Assembly: GCA_028532985.1 (NCBI GenBank)
Contig: JANCIK010000005.1
Coordinates: 1,990,501-2,054,500, forward strand
Direction of reading: 5' to 3'
Source of the DNA: Stropharia rugosoannulata
Lineage: Eukaryota > Basidiomycota > Agaricomycetes > Agaricales > Strophariaceae
DNA length: 64,000 bases
The position numbers and the translations under genes are program-made. Shown piece after piece: positions 47,274-61,700 of the stretch. How positions within the stretch are numbered: the stretch's first letter is position 1; every line of letters starts with the position of its first letter. A model generated the notes under the pieces. That model was given only the letters and a program-made list of their open reading frames with translations, searched no databases and was not told where the DNA came from.

Positions 47274-49642
47274 TTATTTTTGTATAACGTCGCCATGTTC
47301 GTTATGGGTTGCATCCCAGTCTTTCAGTTCGGCATGAGGGACTTTGACAAGGCGAGTCGCTTGCGCACCGTCCGGTAAAAATTCCACAAGTTGACGGATA
47401 TAGTAGTTGCCCCACTTGGGCAGGAGGAAAATGAAGAACACGTACGCAAGACCTGAAACAGTCAAACTTTTTTAAACGAAAAGAAAGAATAGATATGAGA
47501 CAATTTATCCAAATTTGTGAAATGTGTGTCAACGCAACTTACATTCCGAGCCCAACAATGCAATAAGTCGCGTAGAAAAAGCTGACATCGCCTGAATAGA
47601 TGCCTCCCTCTGGAGGTATCCATGGCAAAACAAGGAGATAGATGTTGACGGCAACGGCGAAAATTAAAACAGAATTCCAGGCCCAGAATTCTGTCTTAGG
47701 TGCACCAATGCGCTGACGACGCTTGCGCACAAACAAAAGGCCAACCGTCGTTAGTAGGCTAAACACATTTGCAGGATACGATTGAAGGTCGACAACTGCA
47801 TAAAATCAATATTGTCCTAAGTGGTGGAGACGCCTACTGAAGTTGAACGCATCGCCTGCTGGAGGCGCGATAATGATGATTACAGTGGGGATCCATTTGA
47901 GGAGATAGGGGCCCAAAGGTGTGTTGAAACGTCTGGTAGAAGCCCAAAATCTGGGGTCCAAAATCTGGGGTATGGGAGAACTCCTTGTCTGGTTCAATTG
48001 CGACATATCCGTTATGAGAGATTAAGACTAATGTTAGATTCTGTCGCACCTTCCGCACTCTCGAATCACGCGAGAAGAACCAATGACGACGGATAACAAA
48101 TTCCCAAAACTGCTCACGGCTACCAGTGCGCTGAGGGCTGTGACAGCCTTGCTGTTTCCGAATACGGCTGTGAAGAAAAGGCTGACAGTAAGTTCTTTTG
48201 ACGATTTAATCATTTCTTTATGAATCGCTGCGAAATATGCGATGTTGGCAAACATGTATAGGATGAAAACAATGGTGAGAGAGATAGGTGTATACCGCTT
48301 CATCGTCTTGATCGGGTTCTACACACTGATAAGGACGCTAATGACATTATGTTTTATTGATATATGCTCACCCGAACTTCGTTCATTACATTAAAAGCGT
48401 TCTGAAAACGGGATGCGAGGACAAATGCTGGTCATCTAGGCAACTGCTTACCTCAAAGCCAGAGTAGGCAAAATTCACTTTGACAAGAGCAGTTGCTAAG
48501 CCATTGCCATTCGACGTAGTTCCAGCAAATGAGTTTCTTGAAATTTGCGCCGGGATCTTCGATGCTCGTATGTCCACCGAGCACAACAAGTCCAGTGACA
48601 GCAATGCTACAAGGAATTTCGTCATTTGTGACACACAATAAATCCAAGAAGAACCCACAATACGAGAGTTATTACCTTCACGACGCCAATCGTATTTGAG
48701 AGTCGAAGAGACCAGCGAGTGCTAAGTATGCACAATGCACATCATAATGTAACATTAATTCAGGTTTTGATATGATATAGAGATAACTTACAGAATACTA
48801 TTCCAGTAAAGACTCCGACGGCAACGCCACGGACGTTCCAAGTCGTCGTGTCTTTGCCAGCCGCAACCAAAAGATATTCAGCAAGGACTGTATTCATCAA
48901 TGGTTATTACATAGATATATTTGGATTTCGAAATGGGCTGCGAAATTTTACCTATAGCATTGCTACTGCTGAAGGAAAGAAGAACAGATTGAATAGCAAA
49001 TGTCGTAGGAAGCAAGAATCTGGGTTTGGGATATGCCTGTAGCGTAGTAATAGGATGTAAACATAGAATTTTGATAAGAAAATAATACTTACCTTTTCAA
49101 GGTAGACAACTTCGGCACCAGACCTATGTGGGAAGTAGGTCGAATACTCCAAGTAAACAACCAAGCTGGCTGATTTGACGCGTAAGTACTTGGTAGGCAA
49201 ACAAAAGTAGCACTGTAGTGACTGTACCAGCAGCAAATGTATATCCTATCACCCAGAAGATTAGGCTTAGACCGACCGAACCAACAGCAGTTAGAATTGA
49301 TCCAGCTGAATATTGCTTGCATGAACTGTTCTGTGTGATGTATTGAAGGCAGTCACATACGAGTGGAAAAGACGCCCGTGCCTATCATTTTGCTGACGTT
49401 CTAATTACAGGACTGCAGATTAGATCTGGTTAGGTCGTAAAGTTCTGTAAAAACCTCACCAAAAAAACAACGCTAACCCAACCGACATGGTAGCCCAACG
49501 GACTGATCTTCTCTATCGGTGCGCCACTCGCAACAGCTGCATGTTCGAAGTGAAAATCAACATCAGAAACTCCGCCTACATCTACAGCATAGATGGCCTT
49601 CTCGTTAACATGACTGGTGTCCTTTGCATCTCCAGACGACAT
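47274..49642 (-). CDS. Amino-acid permease of the methionine (Mup1-like) group
   Basis: An APC-superfamily H+-coupled amino-acid importer of the plasma membrane. The start MSSGDAKDTSHVNEKAIYAV gives a long cytosolic N-terminus, followed after an intron by NVSKMIGTGVFST, the substrate-contact loop of helix 1. Next come VGLSLIFWVIGYTFAAGTV, YLEYSTYFPHRSGAEVVYLE (Mup1-type GGE/SGAE loop), AIQSVLLSFSSSNAI, AGKDTTTWNVRGVAVGVFTG and ALVKVNFAYSGFEV. Then KRYTPISLTIVFILYMFANI, FGNSKAVTALSALVAVSSFGN, and the C-terminal helices NSVLIFAVAVNIYLLVLPW and SGLAYVFFIFLLPKWGNYY. It ends THNEHGDVIQK. About twelve hydrophobic segments and ten short introns. Similarity is closest to high-affinity methionine permeases, but substrate specificity is an inference. 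Confidence 0.85.
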
Positions 49643-50601
49643 GAGAACTTGTTTGATACGCCAAGATAGCGTCAGAAGGGCATCTTACTTTATAAACGAG
49701 AGAAGACCTATCACGCCATTTGCAAGTAATATGCTAACAGTTGACGGAATGGGCGTCTCCTCTGAGGCGATATACAACCATTCTATTCCTGTTAGCTTGG
49801 CGAACGATATCTGCAAATGGCATCCAAATGATAGGATTTGTTTTATCACTGTTAGGATGTAAGACAGAAGGAAACAGAAGGCATACCAACGCTGGTACTA
49901 GAAATATGAAAACGAAGCAAAGTGCTTTACTGTTGAGTTCATGAAAGCCAGCCAGGGAGCCTGTTGGTGGAAGTGAGATTATTATTCGAAAAGAGTACAG
50001 TGGGCCATGGCAAGCTGTTGCTGATTTCCTGGGTTGAACGCAATCCCAGGAAACGCGCAAATCCTGATGATTCTATAAGTGACGATAGCGTGGCGAAAAA
50101 GGCGTTTTGATTGACTTTGGAAGGCTTGGGTTTGTTGGGTCCAATTCAAGTACAATTACCTCCGGAAGTGAGCTCGAGACTTTGAAAGCTCGGCTTGATA
50201 TACTTGTGCATAGTAGCAGGGAGTTTTTTTTTAATCCGCAACGCGCCTCTGGATATTCAACAAAAGAAGGTCGTATTGAAATAGTGGGCTTCGAGCATCG
50301 CAAGTATTTGAGAGTAAGCAAAAAGTACTAACTTGGTCCAAGAGACTAGAGTGTTAAAGGAACTAAGAGTCCGTGAAGATGGAAAAGGATGACGTCATAT
50401 AGAGGCTTCTGCAAACGCTGATAGAGACTCAATGACAGGCATGCATGTTAAAACAGTGTTCGTTTTTGTGTGCACGCTGCGTATACGAGTCCAGCAAGGG
50501 TCACCGTTGCGGACCAAATTGGGACCGAACGACGTTGATTGTTGGGAGTTGCTGGGTGGCTGACTAAGCCAACAGCTAGCAGTCTGGGCTCGGCACACGG
50601 G
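49643..50601. other. Intergenic between divergent genes; one hydrophobic frame of unknown status
   Basis: Separates the permease (minus) from the C3HC gene (plus). A minus-strand frame (49734-50060) reads a hydrophobic segment LCFVFIFLVPALVCLLFPS, membrane-like, but no start or neighbouring exons could be supported, so no gene is called. Confidence 0.4.
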
Positions 50602-52699
50602 ATGATTTCTATTCAAGCGCCCATGACAGAGGCCTCAGCGCACCCTACGATACCTGTGGTCTCAGAGGTAACGTCTCACAGTGAAACTAAGATACGCTCG
50701 ACCAAGGTAAATCTATGCCCTCTCTATAAAACAGGGCTCTACTTACCATACCGCAGCGCAAACTCCACGATGCATTTGAAGTACTAGACTCCGCCGTCAC
50801 CACTCCCCAATCAGATACTCAGCCTCCTCTGAAACGCGCAAATACATTTCGCTCCTTATACTCGACACTTGCCAAGTATGGCATAAAGAGCAGAAGAGAT
50901 GAGTGGGTCTGCAGTTCTTAATTGCATATCTCGATGAGGCTGAACGAGATGCAAGTTCTCAGTCAACGAGCCTATCAACTTCAAAGAATACTCCACATCT
51001 TACTGCTATTCTGAATCGCGCGGCAGCCAAAGCGAAAGCCCCATTCTCTTTTACATTCACCTTCCAGCCCAAGACCTCATCTCCATCTGTACCAGCAACA
51101 GCAGACTACCGGCCTTCATCACTCCCTTCATTCCTCTCCCGGCTTGCTACCTATAAGCTTACGACATATGCAAATAAACCTCCTTCTATCGATGCAGTAG
51201 CTGCGTCAAAATGTGGCTGGATTAATGACGGGAAAGATCGCCTGGTCTGTGGACTGTGTAATGCTTCGTGGGTTGTTGCTGGTAGAGAAGGCATGAATCG
51301 TGATGCTGGTGCGTTTATAAAACGCGATCCGTTACCGTACCTTACTTTATCTTGTCAGCCAATGCGTTGATTGAAAAGCAGCACGTATCGCTTGTGGAAG
51401 CCCACAAGAATGGATGCCCTTGGAAGATGCGACAATGCGAAGGTATAAAATATTTATGTCCGTATTTTCATAGAATAGAAGTAGACTCAACCTACCGACT
51501 AGATTTTATCTACTGTGTTCCTCTTCAGTCCCCAGCAGGTGCGATTAAAGAAATTGAAGCCAAAGCTGCGACGATGGATCCTGTAATCAAGGACATCTCC
51601 ACAAAGCACCCACTGGTCAGTCACTCGCTGTGGTACAAGTTTAATCTATTCTGAAAATTGTTACAGACAGCTTCTCAACTTAATTCCCTTCGTGATGTAT
51701 TATCACTTTACGCTCGCCAAACTGCCGATATCTCCTCTATTATGCGCGTAGACACCCCCGACGGGTCGTCCGATGCCTCAGCTCCCTCAATAGCTGCCAG
51801 CCAGCCCTCCGAAACGGCCATCCTCGCGGCTCTATTCGGTTGGTCTCTTGTCCCCGCAGTTGCGCCGGACTTTCTAAGGCGCTCGTCCACCGGACGCACA
51901 TCCAAACCTATATCGCTACTGTCCAGTCCAGCTTTGTCGCGCGCCTCTTCCGTTTCCCTTTTCGATACTCCTTCAAAGGCGCCTAGAAAGTCTATTGGCA
52001 CAGACATGCCTTTGCGCCTTCCTTCCGCCGTCCCTCTTCCCAAAACAGAAAATGCCCTTCTGCAATGCGAATTGTGTCAACGCCGCCTGGGCATATGGGC
52101 GTTTATGGCGCGGTCGGTGACGGTCGGCTCGTTTACTGACAGCCGCGACGCCCCGAGTGAAGGTGCATCCGGTAATGAGACAACAAGTACACCGAACTCA
52201 ACGCGCCCCAAGAAGGCGCTTCCACGACGTTCGTTCGATCTCTTAAAAGAGCATCGATCTTACTGTCCATACGTTGTGCGGTCAACGGTAGTACCTTCTC
52301 TCCCTGTACCACCGAAGTCTACCGCATCTATAGTACCCAGCTCCAGTAACTCTACCGGACATTCATCGAGTATGTCCGTCTCACAATTCAATGACAAAAC
52401 GAGTACTTCAGGCACTATCGAAGGATGGAAGGCTTTGTTGCTTGTTGTACTGCGCTATGGAATGGCTCAAAGGCAGCGCATTGAATATAACCTTCTTACA
52501 TTCAAAGATGCCCTGCCAGATACGGCAGGTCAAGAACAGGATAACATGGAGGTTGACAGTGTCAAGGCAATGGTTAGCGACGTTAAAGCACGTGGGGTAT
52601 GTCTTCTTTGAACTTACAAAACCTTGTTCTAGCCGCTAAAAATATTTTCACTCACAGGGAAAGGACTTGCTAAAATATGTCCGCGGCTTGCTTGGCTAA
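50602..52699 (+). CDS. C3HC zinc-finger / Rsm1-like nuclear protein (NIPA family)
   Basis: Members include yeast Pml39, fission-yeast Rsm1 and human NIPA/ZC3HC1, which act at the nuclear pore basket in mRNA retention and export. Seven exons were traced: 50602-50705, then RKLHDAFEVLDSAVTTP (to 50902), 50956-51315, AANALIEKQHVSLVEAHK (from 51360), the segment DSTYRL..VPLQSPAGAI, the long exon from 51667, and the last KDLLKYVRGLLG. The C3HC domain shows CGWINDGKDRLVCGLCNASW and the distal half EAHKNGCPWKMRQC. The Rsm1-like second domain has CELCQRRLGIWAF and LLKEHRSYCPYV. Extra residues (LDFIYC) sit inside the usual YRVPLQSPAG motif, which may be real or an unresolved splice. ATG 50602 or 50623 may be the start. 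The family is secure, exact role by analogy. Confidence 0.85.
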
Positions 52700-52827
52700 C
52701 TTCTTAGAGTAATGTGGGTATGTGCTTTGTTTCTTCCTGTATGCGTAAATCTTTGGATATCTTACAGGGTAAATGTGGATCATTGTATTACTGGACTGCC
52801 TTGCTAATCAGTTGAGGCTAGTTAGTT

Positions 52828-55336
52828 TTACCGTGTATAGAAGTCCTTCAGCTTATTCAGTGCCGTCTGAGAATATTAAGATCAGTTTCTTTTCGGAATG
52901 TTCATGGGAACCCAGACGGCGTACATCATAGACCGGCATCATAGCAGCGAAGTCTTTCTCGCTAAGTCGAACTCTTGTAACCTTGGCCAGATGATCCGCC
53001 TCTTGCAGCATTTGCTTAAAGTATCGAGCCTTATCTCCCAAGTCAAAACGTGGACGTGTTAAAAGGGACTAATAGCACACCTCTTGCACCTCGACTAAGG
53101 TCCAAGCGCTCCCCTCCCTGCCTGCGCGCGCAGTACGCCCAACACGATGAACATACTTGCGTATGTCAACGGGAACATCATAGCTCACGACGTGAGAGAC
53201 ATGGCTAATGTCTATTCCACGTGAGATCAAGTCAGAGCAAACCAATCTGGAAAAGTCCATTTAGAGAACTCTCCCAAACATAATAGAACGGATTACAAAC
53301 ATGTGTATCTTCTGATTCTTGAATTGTTCTAAAATGGACTTTCTTTCCTGCGCTGGGAGATCGCTGGAGTAAGGCCGGGCGACAAGTGGCTCTACCTTGT
53401 TACTTTTTGCTGTTTCCGCCTCGAAGAATTCGAATAAGCGAACAAGTCTTGTAGTTGACTCCGCAGATTTGGTAAACACAAGGGCGTTTGTAACTCCATG
53501 TTGATGTACAAGATGGAAGAAGGCTAAAGGTTTTTGTATCGATTCAGTCACAATCATGTGTTCCTGAGGGGAGATCCTAAGTAGATTAAAAGTGGTAACA
53601 AAAGGACTTATACGTACTTTGAGGGTCGATGGCATTGAAAACTTCTCCATTACCACGTCTAATATAACTGGATTTGTCGATGTATCGTCACTGCCTTGCA
53701 CAATGAAGTATTTGGGGTTGTGAAGTTCAAGCGCACTGATTTTGGCAGGATCGCGCGTCAACGTGGCTGAGAAGAGAAGCTTTTGGCAAGAAGATGCTTT
53801 TTTGTCCAAGAAAAAAGAGGGCAAAAAATTCCCAGACAAGCTATCCGAAAATGTAGGAGAAATTCCATCTGCAATCATCACATTGAAAGAGTACGTTCCA
53901 GCACCTCCTGGTGAGGATTCTCCTTTGATCACCGTTTGAGGGGGAGGCCGGGTCGCTGCTAAAACTCGAGCAAGCCAGCCTTGAAATGATTGTGCCAAAA
54001 GACGATCTGCCTCGTCAATCACCTATGACATGATCAGAATTGTGCTCTTTCTATTTGAAATGTGTTCGCTAACCAAAAAACGGAGATGTTGAAGTGAGAA
54101 ATTAGGTGTGCCGACGATATGATCTATTAATCGTCCTGGAGTACATATTAATATATCAACTTTGCTCGATCCACCTTGAAGACTACGTATTCATTGTAAC
54201 GCATACATCTCGAGGCAGGGTATGAACTCACTTCGCTGCTTGGTCTTGGATAAGTTGTGATTGCTCATGGGTAAAGGAATGTTGCCCTGTAGCTGTCCCA
54301 ATCTAAAGGAATATTAAGACAAATTACATGATATAAAAGTAGACAACGTACTTTAAGTTTCGTTCCTTTACTGAGGGCCTCTATAGTCTCTCTAACTTGA
54401 GAAACAAGATCCCTAGTGGGGAGCACAATCAATGCTCGCAAACGAGTGACTACCCTCGAAGATAGCGCCTCAAATAGACATAAGTAACCTTAAAGAATGT
54501 GCAAATAGTTTACATGCTCACTTCGATGATTGGCAATGTGTATGCTAAAGTCTTCCCGCTGCCAGTAGGTGCAGAAACGCAAACGTCACGAGGAGGGTTG
54601 AATGGACAATGTAATGGATTAGATGAGTCAGGCAAAAGGAAAGGTAACAGTGCCGTCTGCACTGTAACTTTGTTAATGGGTATGTGTTTCGGGCTTGGAG
54701 AGTACTCACCAGCAAATAATTCAATGATACCTAAATCCCGTAATCTCTTTCTTATTCTTTCGCTCAGTCTAGTTCCCCCATCATCCTTCCCCAAAGGTAT
54801 TGCCAAAATCGCCGAAGGCGATACCACTTCCGCATCAACGAGTGCTTGATCAAGCCCTTGCAGTGCCAACTGAATTTTTGACGGTGCGTTGGGCAGAGAT
54901 GGAAGTGGGAAGGATGGAAGTGACACACTGTACTCAGGTGCTGCCATGTCCATCGAGTGACTTTCTTCTCCATCATTTATAGGGTTGTCCACTTCTTCCT
55001 TCAGATCGTCTGTGACATTTTCACTCTTTGAACGCTTTTTGGTTATATCTGTTGCGTCCAAAGTAGCAGCATTTACATCACAATATGTAGGAGCGACTAT
55101 TTGCTCATCTCCTTCTGTATCCTCTCCGGAATCTGAATTGCTATCATCGACTTTAGCCTTGCGATTAGGTCTATGTTTTCGGCGTTCCCTCTTCCGCTTC
55201 AGGTAGCGTTGCTTAGCTTTTGTCTTCTCCTAGTGTCTGTGTAAGAACATGTCGTATTCAAGCCTGAAAAGTTTACGAGTGAATGAGAGCTAACCTTGGC
55301 GGATTGCGAGACCAAGTTACTTTCTGAAGTGCTCAT
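52828..55336 (-). CDS. DBP6: DEAD-box RNA helicase Dbp6 (DDX51-like), 60S ribosome biogenesis
   Basis: Dbp6 is a nucleolar helicase needed for early 60S assembly. Start [14 protein letters not shown] (55336), then a Lys/Arg-rich N-terminus ([18 protein letters not shown]) and an acidic Ser-rich stretch. Helicase core: the Q-motif region [14 protein letters not shown] and [11 protein letters not shown], motif [20 protein letters not shown], motif Ib [13 protein letters not shown], motif [19 protein letters not shown], motif [17 protein letters not shown], motif [21 protein letters not shown], motif [19 protein letters not shown], motif [20 protein letters not shown]. Motif II is DEAD. The C-terminus [15 protein letters not shown] joins over an intron (donor GTACGC) to [12 protein letters not shown]. 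At least nine short introns. The long insertion between motifs II and III (about 80 residues) is typical of Dbp6. Secure. Confidence 0.93.
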
Positions 55337-55769
55337 GACGAAACGTTATACTGACAGTGAAGGGCAACTGACGAAAAAAATGTAATCAACCAACGGACCG
55401 AGGATCGGCAATCATTTGAATTTGACCATAAGGTCAGCAAGCGCTCACAAGTTTTAATGACGGTTTCTTGTGCTCGCTTTGTGATCGCCTCAGGATCGCC
55501 TATGTATATAACATTTTACTATTTGAATGACCACTCATGTTTCGTCCAAGGATGTGACACCAGTAGAAGCTAAGTTGCAATTGGCATATTGTCGTAAATG
55601 CTCTCAAAGGTTGGAAACAGGGCCCTTCGGGCGACATGCCTCTACGGTCTAACTTCGAGGTAGAAGCAAGGTAGAAGTCAACTGGTGGGTTACCCATCAA
55701 ACATCTTATTTCTAAGAATTATCGTTATTTATTGAACTGGACCATTCCTCAAGTCGTCGATATCAGATA
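55337..55769. other. Intergenic, DBP6 promoter and second ABCC gene 5'-flank side
   Basis: Spacer of about 430 bp upstream of DBP6 and downstream of the second ABCC stop codon. No gene is seen. Confidence 0.5.
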
Positions 55770-58700
55770 TCAGGCCTGTAGAATATCTTTTTCTGTGATA
55801 TTACTCTGATCGCAGAGCGCTCGAAAGAGGCCGTCAGCATTTGAAAATAAGGCCAATGGTGTATCAAATTCCTGTGATTCGATTTAGAAACGATCATCAT
55901 GCATATTTGATACATATCCAATCCAGAAAGCGGCTGACCTTTATGTTGCCATTGTCCAGGACCAAGATACGATCGTAAGAGAGGACAGTCCGAAGGCGAT
56001 CTAGTGTAAATGGTAAGTAAATAATCAAATCAATGGTAGCCGTTTTCAACTTACGGGCGATACAAAGCAAAGTTTTATCTCTAAACTCAGTCTGTATGGT
56101 ATGTTGTATCCGCAAGTCCGTTTCTAGATCTACTGATGCCCTAGAAATGGGGTTTACCCTTGTCAGTCAATGTAAAGTTTTGCTTTTCAAACGGTGAGTG
56201 GCATACGCACGTTGCTTCGTCCATTATAACAACCCGCGTGTCTTTCACGAGAGCGCGCGCAAGACTGAGTAAAGATCGCTCGCCTACACTCAGGTTAGAC
56301 CCGTCAGATTCTATTACAGTGTCCAGAATAATTCTCGGCAAGGTATCGCTTCCTCCTGTGTCCGTACTAGTCGCTGATTCGTCAACCAGATATGATCTAC
56401 GCAATGCATCCCATAACCGAGCATCGTCATACTGTGAAAACGGGTCCAGAGCCATTCGAACAGTGCCTATGCGATAGTAAGCAGCAGAGCGGTGGAGTTT
56501 CTTTGAGGATAACACACCACTAAAAATTGTAGGCTGCATCCAGTAAAATTAATATGAAGCGGTCTCCACAACGGTCTCGGATGCTTACATCCTGAGGTAT
56601 AATGGCGATTTTACTTCGCAAGTCCTTTAAACCGATCTTAGATATGTCGATGCTGAGGGTGTTAGCACGAGCCTGGATATTTCTTATCGGATACACACTT
56701 GTCAATTGTTATGAGACCGCTATATTCCACAATACGCAGGAGAGCCAAAGTTATAGATGACTTCCCAGCTCCTGTTCGGCCAACAATCCCTATCTTCTCT
56801 CCGCCGCGGATCGTCGCAGATATTCCATGCAATACATTGGGTAGGCCTGGACGGTAGCGCAAAGTTACATTCTCAAATTGAATGAATCCACGAGGAGGCC
56901 AATCAGTAGACGGCTTTGTTTCTGGGATTTCATGTGGAGCCTCCTGTTTCAAGAGGGACGCTTCGCTAAATTGGGCGACTAGGAAAATATTATACATGAA
57001 GCTCCATCAATACAGCAAAGGACGACAAACAGTACTTACGGCGTTCTACTGAGTTCAGATAATTCTGGCGAAACATCATTTGTTGATAAAATTTGTTTGG
57101 AGACCAAGTCGGAAGCTTACCTCCACTTCTGCAGACTGCCTTGTCAGCATGCTGCATGCTTGCGTCAAGGAAGCTAGAGTTCTATATAAGATATTGATAA
57201 CATAGTGGTGCAATCAACCATACTTGTGTATGTCAATACAAGTCCAGCCTGAGCCGCTGTTATACCAGAAATGCCGCACACAGCAAAAAGTGCTACCTAT
57301 AAGAACGTGAGCCCAGTAGTCGGAGGTCGATATGTAGACATACAACAAATACAAGAATTGCCCCGCAGAAGTCGAGCCTTACTGCGAGCCACCTGACAAT
57401 TTCCAAGATAAATTTTAGGAAAGGAGCTAGAAGACTAAGAGTATTGCACCTTTGATTAGTGATGTTCAATACAAGTGCACGGTTTTCGAGGTCGATGTAA
57501 TATGTATTTTCCCGAAGAAATCGCGGGATTTCACCGTAAGTTCTTATTGTCGGAAGGCCTATAAGCATCTCAAACTCAACTGAGGCTTATTCGCTTTTGC
57601 TGTCAAGTGACACTTACCAGTTAAAGATTCTGATAAGTGGGAATAAAGCAGTGATCTGAGCATAGCGTCTGATTTTGAAGATGTAAGTACATTATTTTGA
57701 ACATTGAAATACCAGCACAAACCTAAACGCTTGACTTCCCGGGCACTTGCCCGATAGTAGGATGCAAAATATTGGTATCCAAAGAAGACAAAGACCACCA
57801 CAATGACTGCATCGCACAATGTAGGTGGCATGGAGTCAACAACAGAACAAGAACAGTGATAAAAGCCTATAACTGACTAAAGTAATGTTCAACGACCGTA
57901 ATGAGGATTACAGACCCTAATACATTCGACACGACGAGAACAACTAGAAAAGAATTCGGCAGTCAGCATGCTTAACGTGCAAATTAGCACCTCACTGTTG
58001 CCTCACTGACGCATTCGCAATGAAACTACATGTACACTTATTAGCTTGTATACAAAAGCGAGAGGGTATACTTATACCTGGAAGCTGGTTATCGATATCT
58101 ACAATATGAGGTCGTAAGACTGAGGAATAGGTAAATGAGTAGTCTTCGTACTATCAATATCTTTTCCGAAAATCCCAATTATACGGCCCATCGGCTATAG
58201 ATATATATTTATGAATCGCCTGCAGAGATAGTTTGAATACTGTGACTTACTGTAGTGTCGAAGAATGACATTGGCGCATGGAAAATATGGAAGACTCCCG
58301 CATGGTGGAGGTTCTGAGACACGAGGAACGAGAAGACATCCGTTGCCCAACCACTAACAGCGATCGATGTTAACCAAATGTACGTTCGACTGATAGAACC
58401 AGATAAACATACGCAACAAATGTCAAAACAGCCTGTGCAACTCCCAACCCCCCGTATAATGTTTGGTAGAAAGAAAATGGTCGATGGAAAGTGCTACGCA
58501 TGTTTGAAAAAGTGTATCACTGACAAGTAAGAGAAAATAACTTACTTGGCCTGCCACCAGACAAGAGTATACGAGCTCGTGATAAGACTTCCTTGTAGCA
58601 AAATAGCTGAAAGAAAAAGAAGAGGTACAGTATACTGTCCTCTGCCTGCACGCAAGTAAGTCCTATAAACTAAATATGTGCGAAGTTAAACCCTGGATGC

Positions 58701-61700
58701 AGTATAAATCTATAGAGACCGAACATACCTCGGCCTGAAATTGACCCAGTGGACCGGTGCTCTTTAACAATCAATTTTCCTTCCAATTTTCCTGTTCCAG
58801 CAGCCACTCGTTGACGGTTTGTTGATATCATTTTTACGTCCATAGACATGCCGGCAATAGTTTGAGTAGTAAAGGATCCCGCTTCCTCAGAATTGCCACC
58901 GCCGAACTCTTTATCGAGCCTTGCAAATTCCCCATTGGCCTGGATAAGCTGTTCAAACGTACCTTGCTCCGCGATGCGACCGTCCTTCAATGTATATATG
59001 TAATCGCAGTGCGACAAAAAATATAGAGCATGGGTAACCAAAATGACGGTCTTCCCTCGGTCACGCAACGACCGTAGAATGGCATTATAAAACAGTGCCT
59101 TGCCAACATGTGCATCAACTTCAAGTAAAGATTAGAGTGGATACGAAGCAATGCGGGTCTACGCACCTGCAGACAAGGGATCGTCCAAGATAACAATTTC
59201 GGCATCGAAATAGAGGGCTCTGGCAATATTGATCTGTATTTTTCAATGAGTGCCAAGGCCAGTTTGCATACTGGCAGTTCCTTACACGTTGTTTCTGACC
59301 ACCGCTGAGGTTTATACCTTTTTCACCGATCTGTTTAGAACCGGTAAGCGTCTTTTTAGCATTGGTATAATTTGACACGTAATGCAATAATGTACCTCGG
59401 TTAGATCTCCATCCGGAAGTAGCTCTAGATCTGACAGTAAGCAGGCCGTCTCAACAACCCTCCAATATTTTGCTTCGTCGAATGGTTGCCCAAATGTAAT
59501 ATTATCCCTCTGAAAATCGTTAGTGCAAAGTTAATGTTTGATTTCGTCAGAGCTCACGAGGGTGGCATTCTGAATCCATGCTGTTTGTGGGCAATAAGCG
59601 ACCCTTCCTCCAAACGAGACTTCGCCAGAAACTTTGCGCATTTCTCCGATTATGCCCATCAACAAGCTAGATTTTCCGGACCCTACACGGCCTACAATAG
59701 CAACAAGATTTCCTTGTTGGACATTCATCGTGATATTTCGCACTCGAAATAATGCTGAAGAGGGCATTATTCCAGCTATAAGGTCTTCTTTGGAAGAAAC
59801 AGCCTCCCACTCAAACGTTGCGTCCCCGACGCATACAGCCAATTTGGAGTCGTTGTCAATGACAATCGTTTCCTCCGCTCTTAAATCGGCGGTAAGAATC
59901 TTCTGTAGGCGATTCAACGCGTTACGAGCATCCGCTGTCGCCGATAATGATCGTGGAAGAAACATCATAGGTTGGCGAAGGAGCTGTAGGTAACACAATT
60001 TGACAATGGCAGTCACTGACAAAAAAGTGTTTGCATACCTGGAACAGACTCAGAGATGAAAATATAATGGCTACATCGAATCCTGCAACAGCATGTGTAT
60101 AAGTGACAAATGCTAGAGTGGCAGCGAGAATTGGGAGTGAAAAGGCCATTGCAACACTAATATAACGTTGGTCGGTTTCGACAGTGCATAGATACGAGGA
60201 CTACTGACTTTGCAGACTGCGACCAGAGTATGTTTTTGATAGCCTTCAACTCGTTACCTCGAGTAGTATAAATACCTGATAACAAATTGTATATGTGTAA
60301 GTAAATTCAGGGAAGACACCGAGGAACACACGGTTAAGGAAGGGAGTTTCATAGGAAAAATATTTGACAACGCGCATAGATCCTAGCAGCAACAGTTCAG
60401 CTATAAATTACACCCAACTGAATCAGAAGCCATATTTCACCTAACACTTCGAGTAACGTTTTGGCGCGCTGATCTGTATATTTCATAGACTTCTTTCGTA
60501 TTTGGAACTGCTGTGCCATAGCTCTCTCTTGCAAAGGGACTAGGAGAAGAAACAAGGCAAAACCTGCAAGAGCGGAAGGTCCCAACTAGAGCAGCATAAT
60601 TAGTGGGGGAACTCTACACAACGAGAAGCTGCACGAGTCTACATACCTGGGTAAGTAATATAGTGAGACACACGGAAATTTGAATAGGCGCGGTCCATGC
60701 TAGTTATAAGAGTTAGATACATTATGGTCAGGTCTGATAGCGCTTAATTATGTTATAGAGTACCTGCGTGCTAATTTATGGTTTTTATGAACATTAAGAA
60801 GTGAAACTCGAGTGAATGCCGCACTTACAAACCACTGCGCACAAGAGTCTATTCTACTAACATCCGTCGATACGTGATTAGTAATGTCTGAATTTGAGAT
60901 TGATGCTTGAGCTCTGGTGGTCAAGAAAACACTACGCTTGTAGATTGATTTTATGAGAGCGGCACGTGCAAAAGTGCCTGTTAACATTGAGCGCCAGAAA
61001 AACTGCGTCCGTTAAGAAATACTAGAACAAATCTGAAGTATGGCACCCCACTTACCTGGTGCGTACCACAACTTGCCATGATGGCAAGGCAAAAAAGCCC
61101 AATTGCCATCACAATTCCGATACCGATGTTCTCAGGTGTTTTACCTTCTAATTTGGCTGCCGAACGTCGCTTTGCAAAATTAATTATAGCCTGGAATTGT
61201 ATTAATGCTTAGTAACCATATCCATGAATTCACGACAAACCTTTATTAGTATAGGTCCCATCAGCTGGCAAGTATCTCCTAGAACTTTGAAGGCACCCCC
61301 ACTCCAGAAAAAGGAGCCCAAAGCGTCGTTAAGAGCCAGGGCGATGCTGGGATGCATTTTGCCGCCTTCTTCTCTCCAGTGTCTCTCGAGCTGTCGCCTT
61401 CGCTCATAGCTCTGTCTTCCAGCCGTTAAGCATGAGAAGAACCAGCCCAGTTGTTTAAAAGGTCCTGGATTGACAAGGCCTTTCGCAAGATTTTCATTCC
61501 ACGTTTCTGCGCGGATTCTTCTCCTCTCCCAGGCATCATCAAACTTCTTAGAAAGGACACTTGCAGAATGGACATCATCCAATTTCCAAAGATCTGTTGC
61601 TTGTAATGTCCTTTGATAGCCTAGAGTCTTGTAACATAACAGTTAGTTTAAGTCGAATGTACAGGGGTTCTGCCAACATACCATCAAGGGTGAGATCCAC

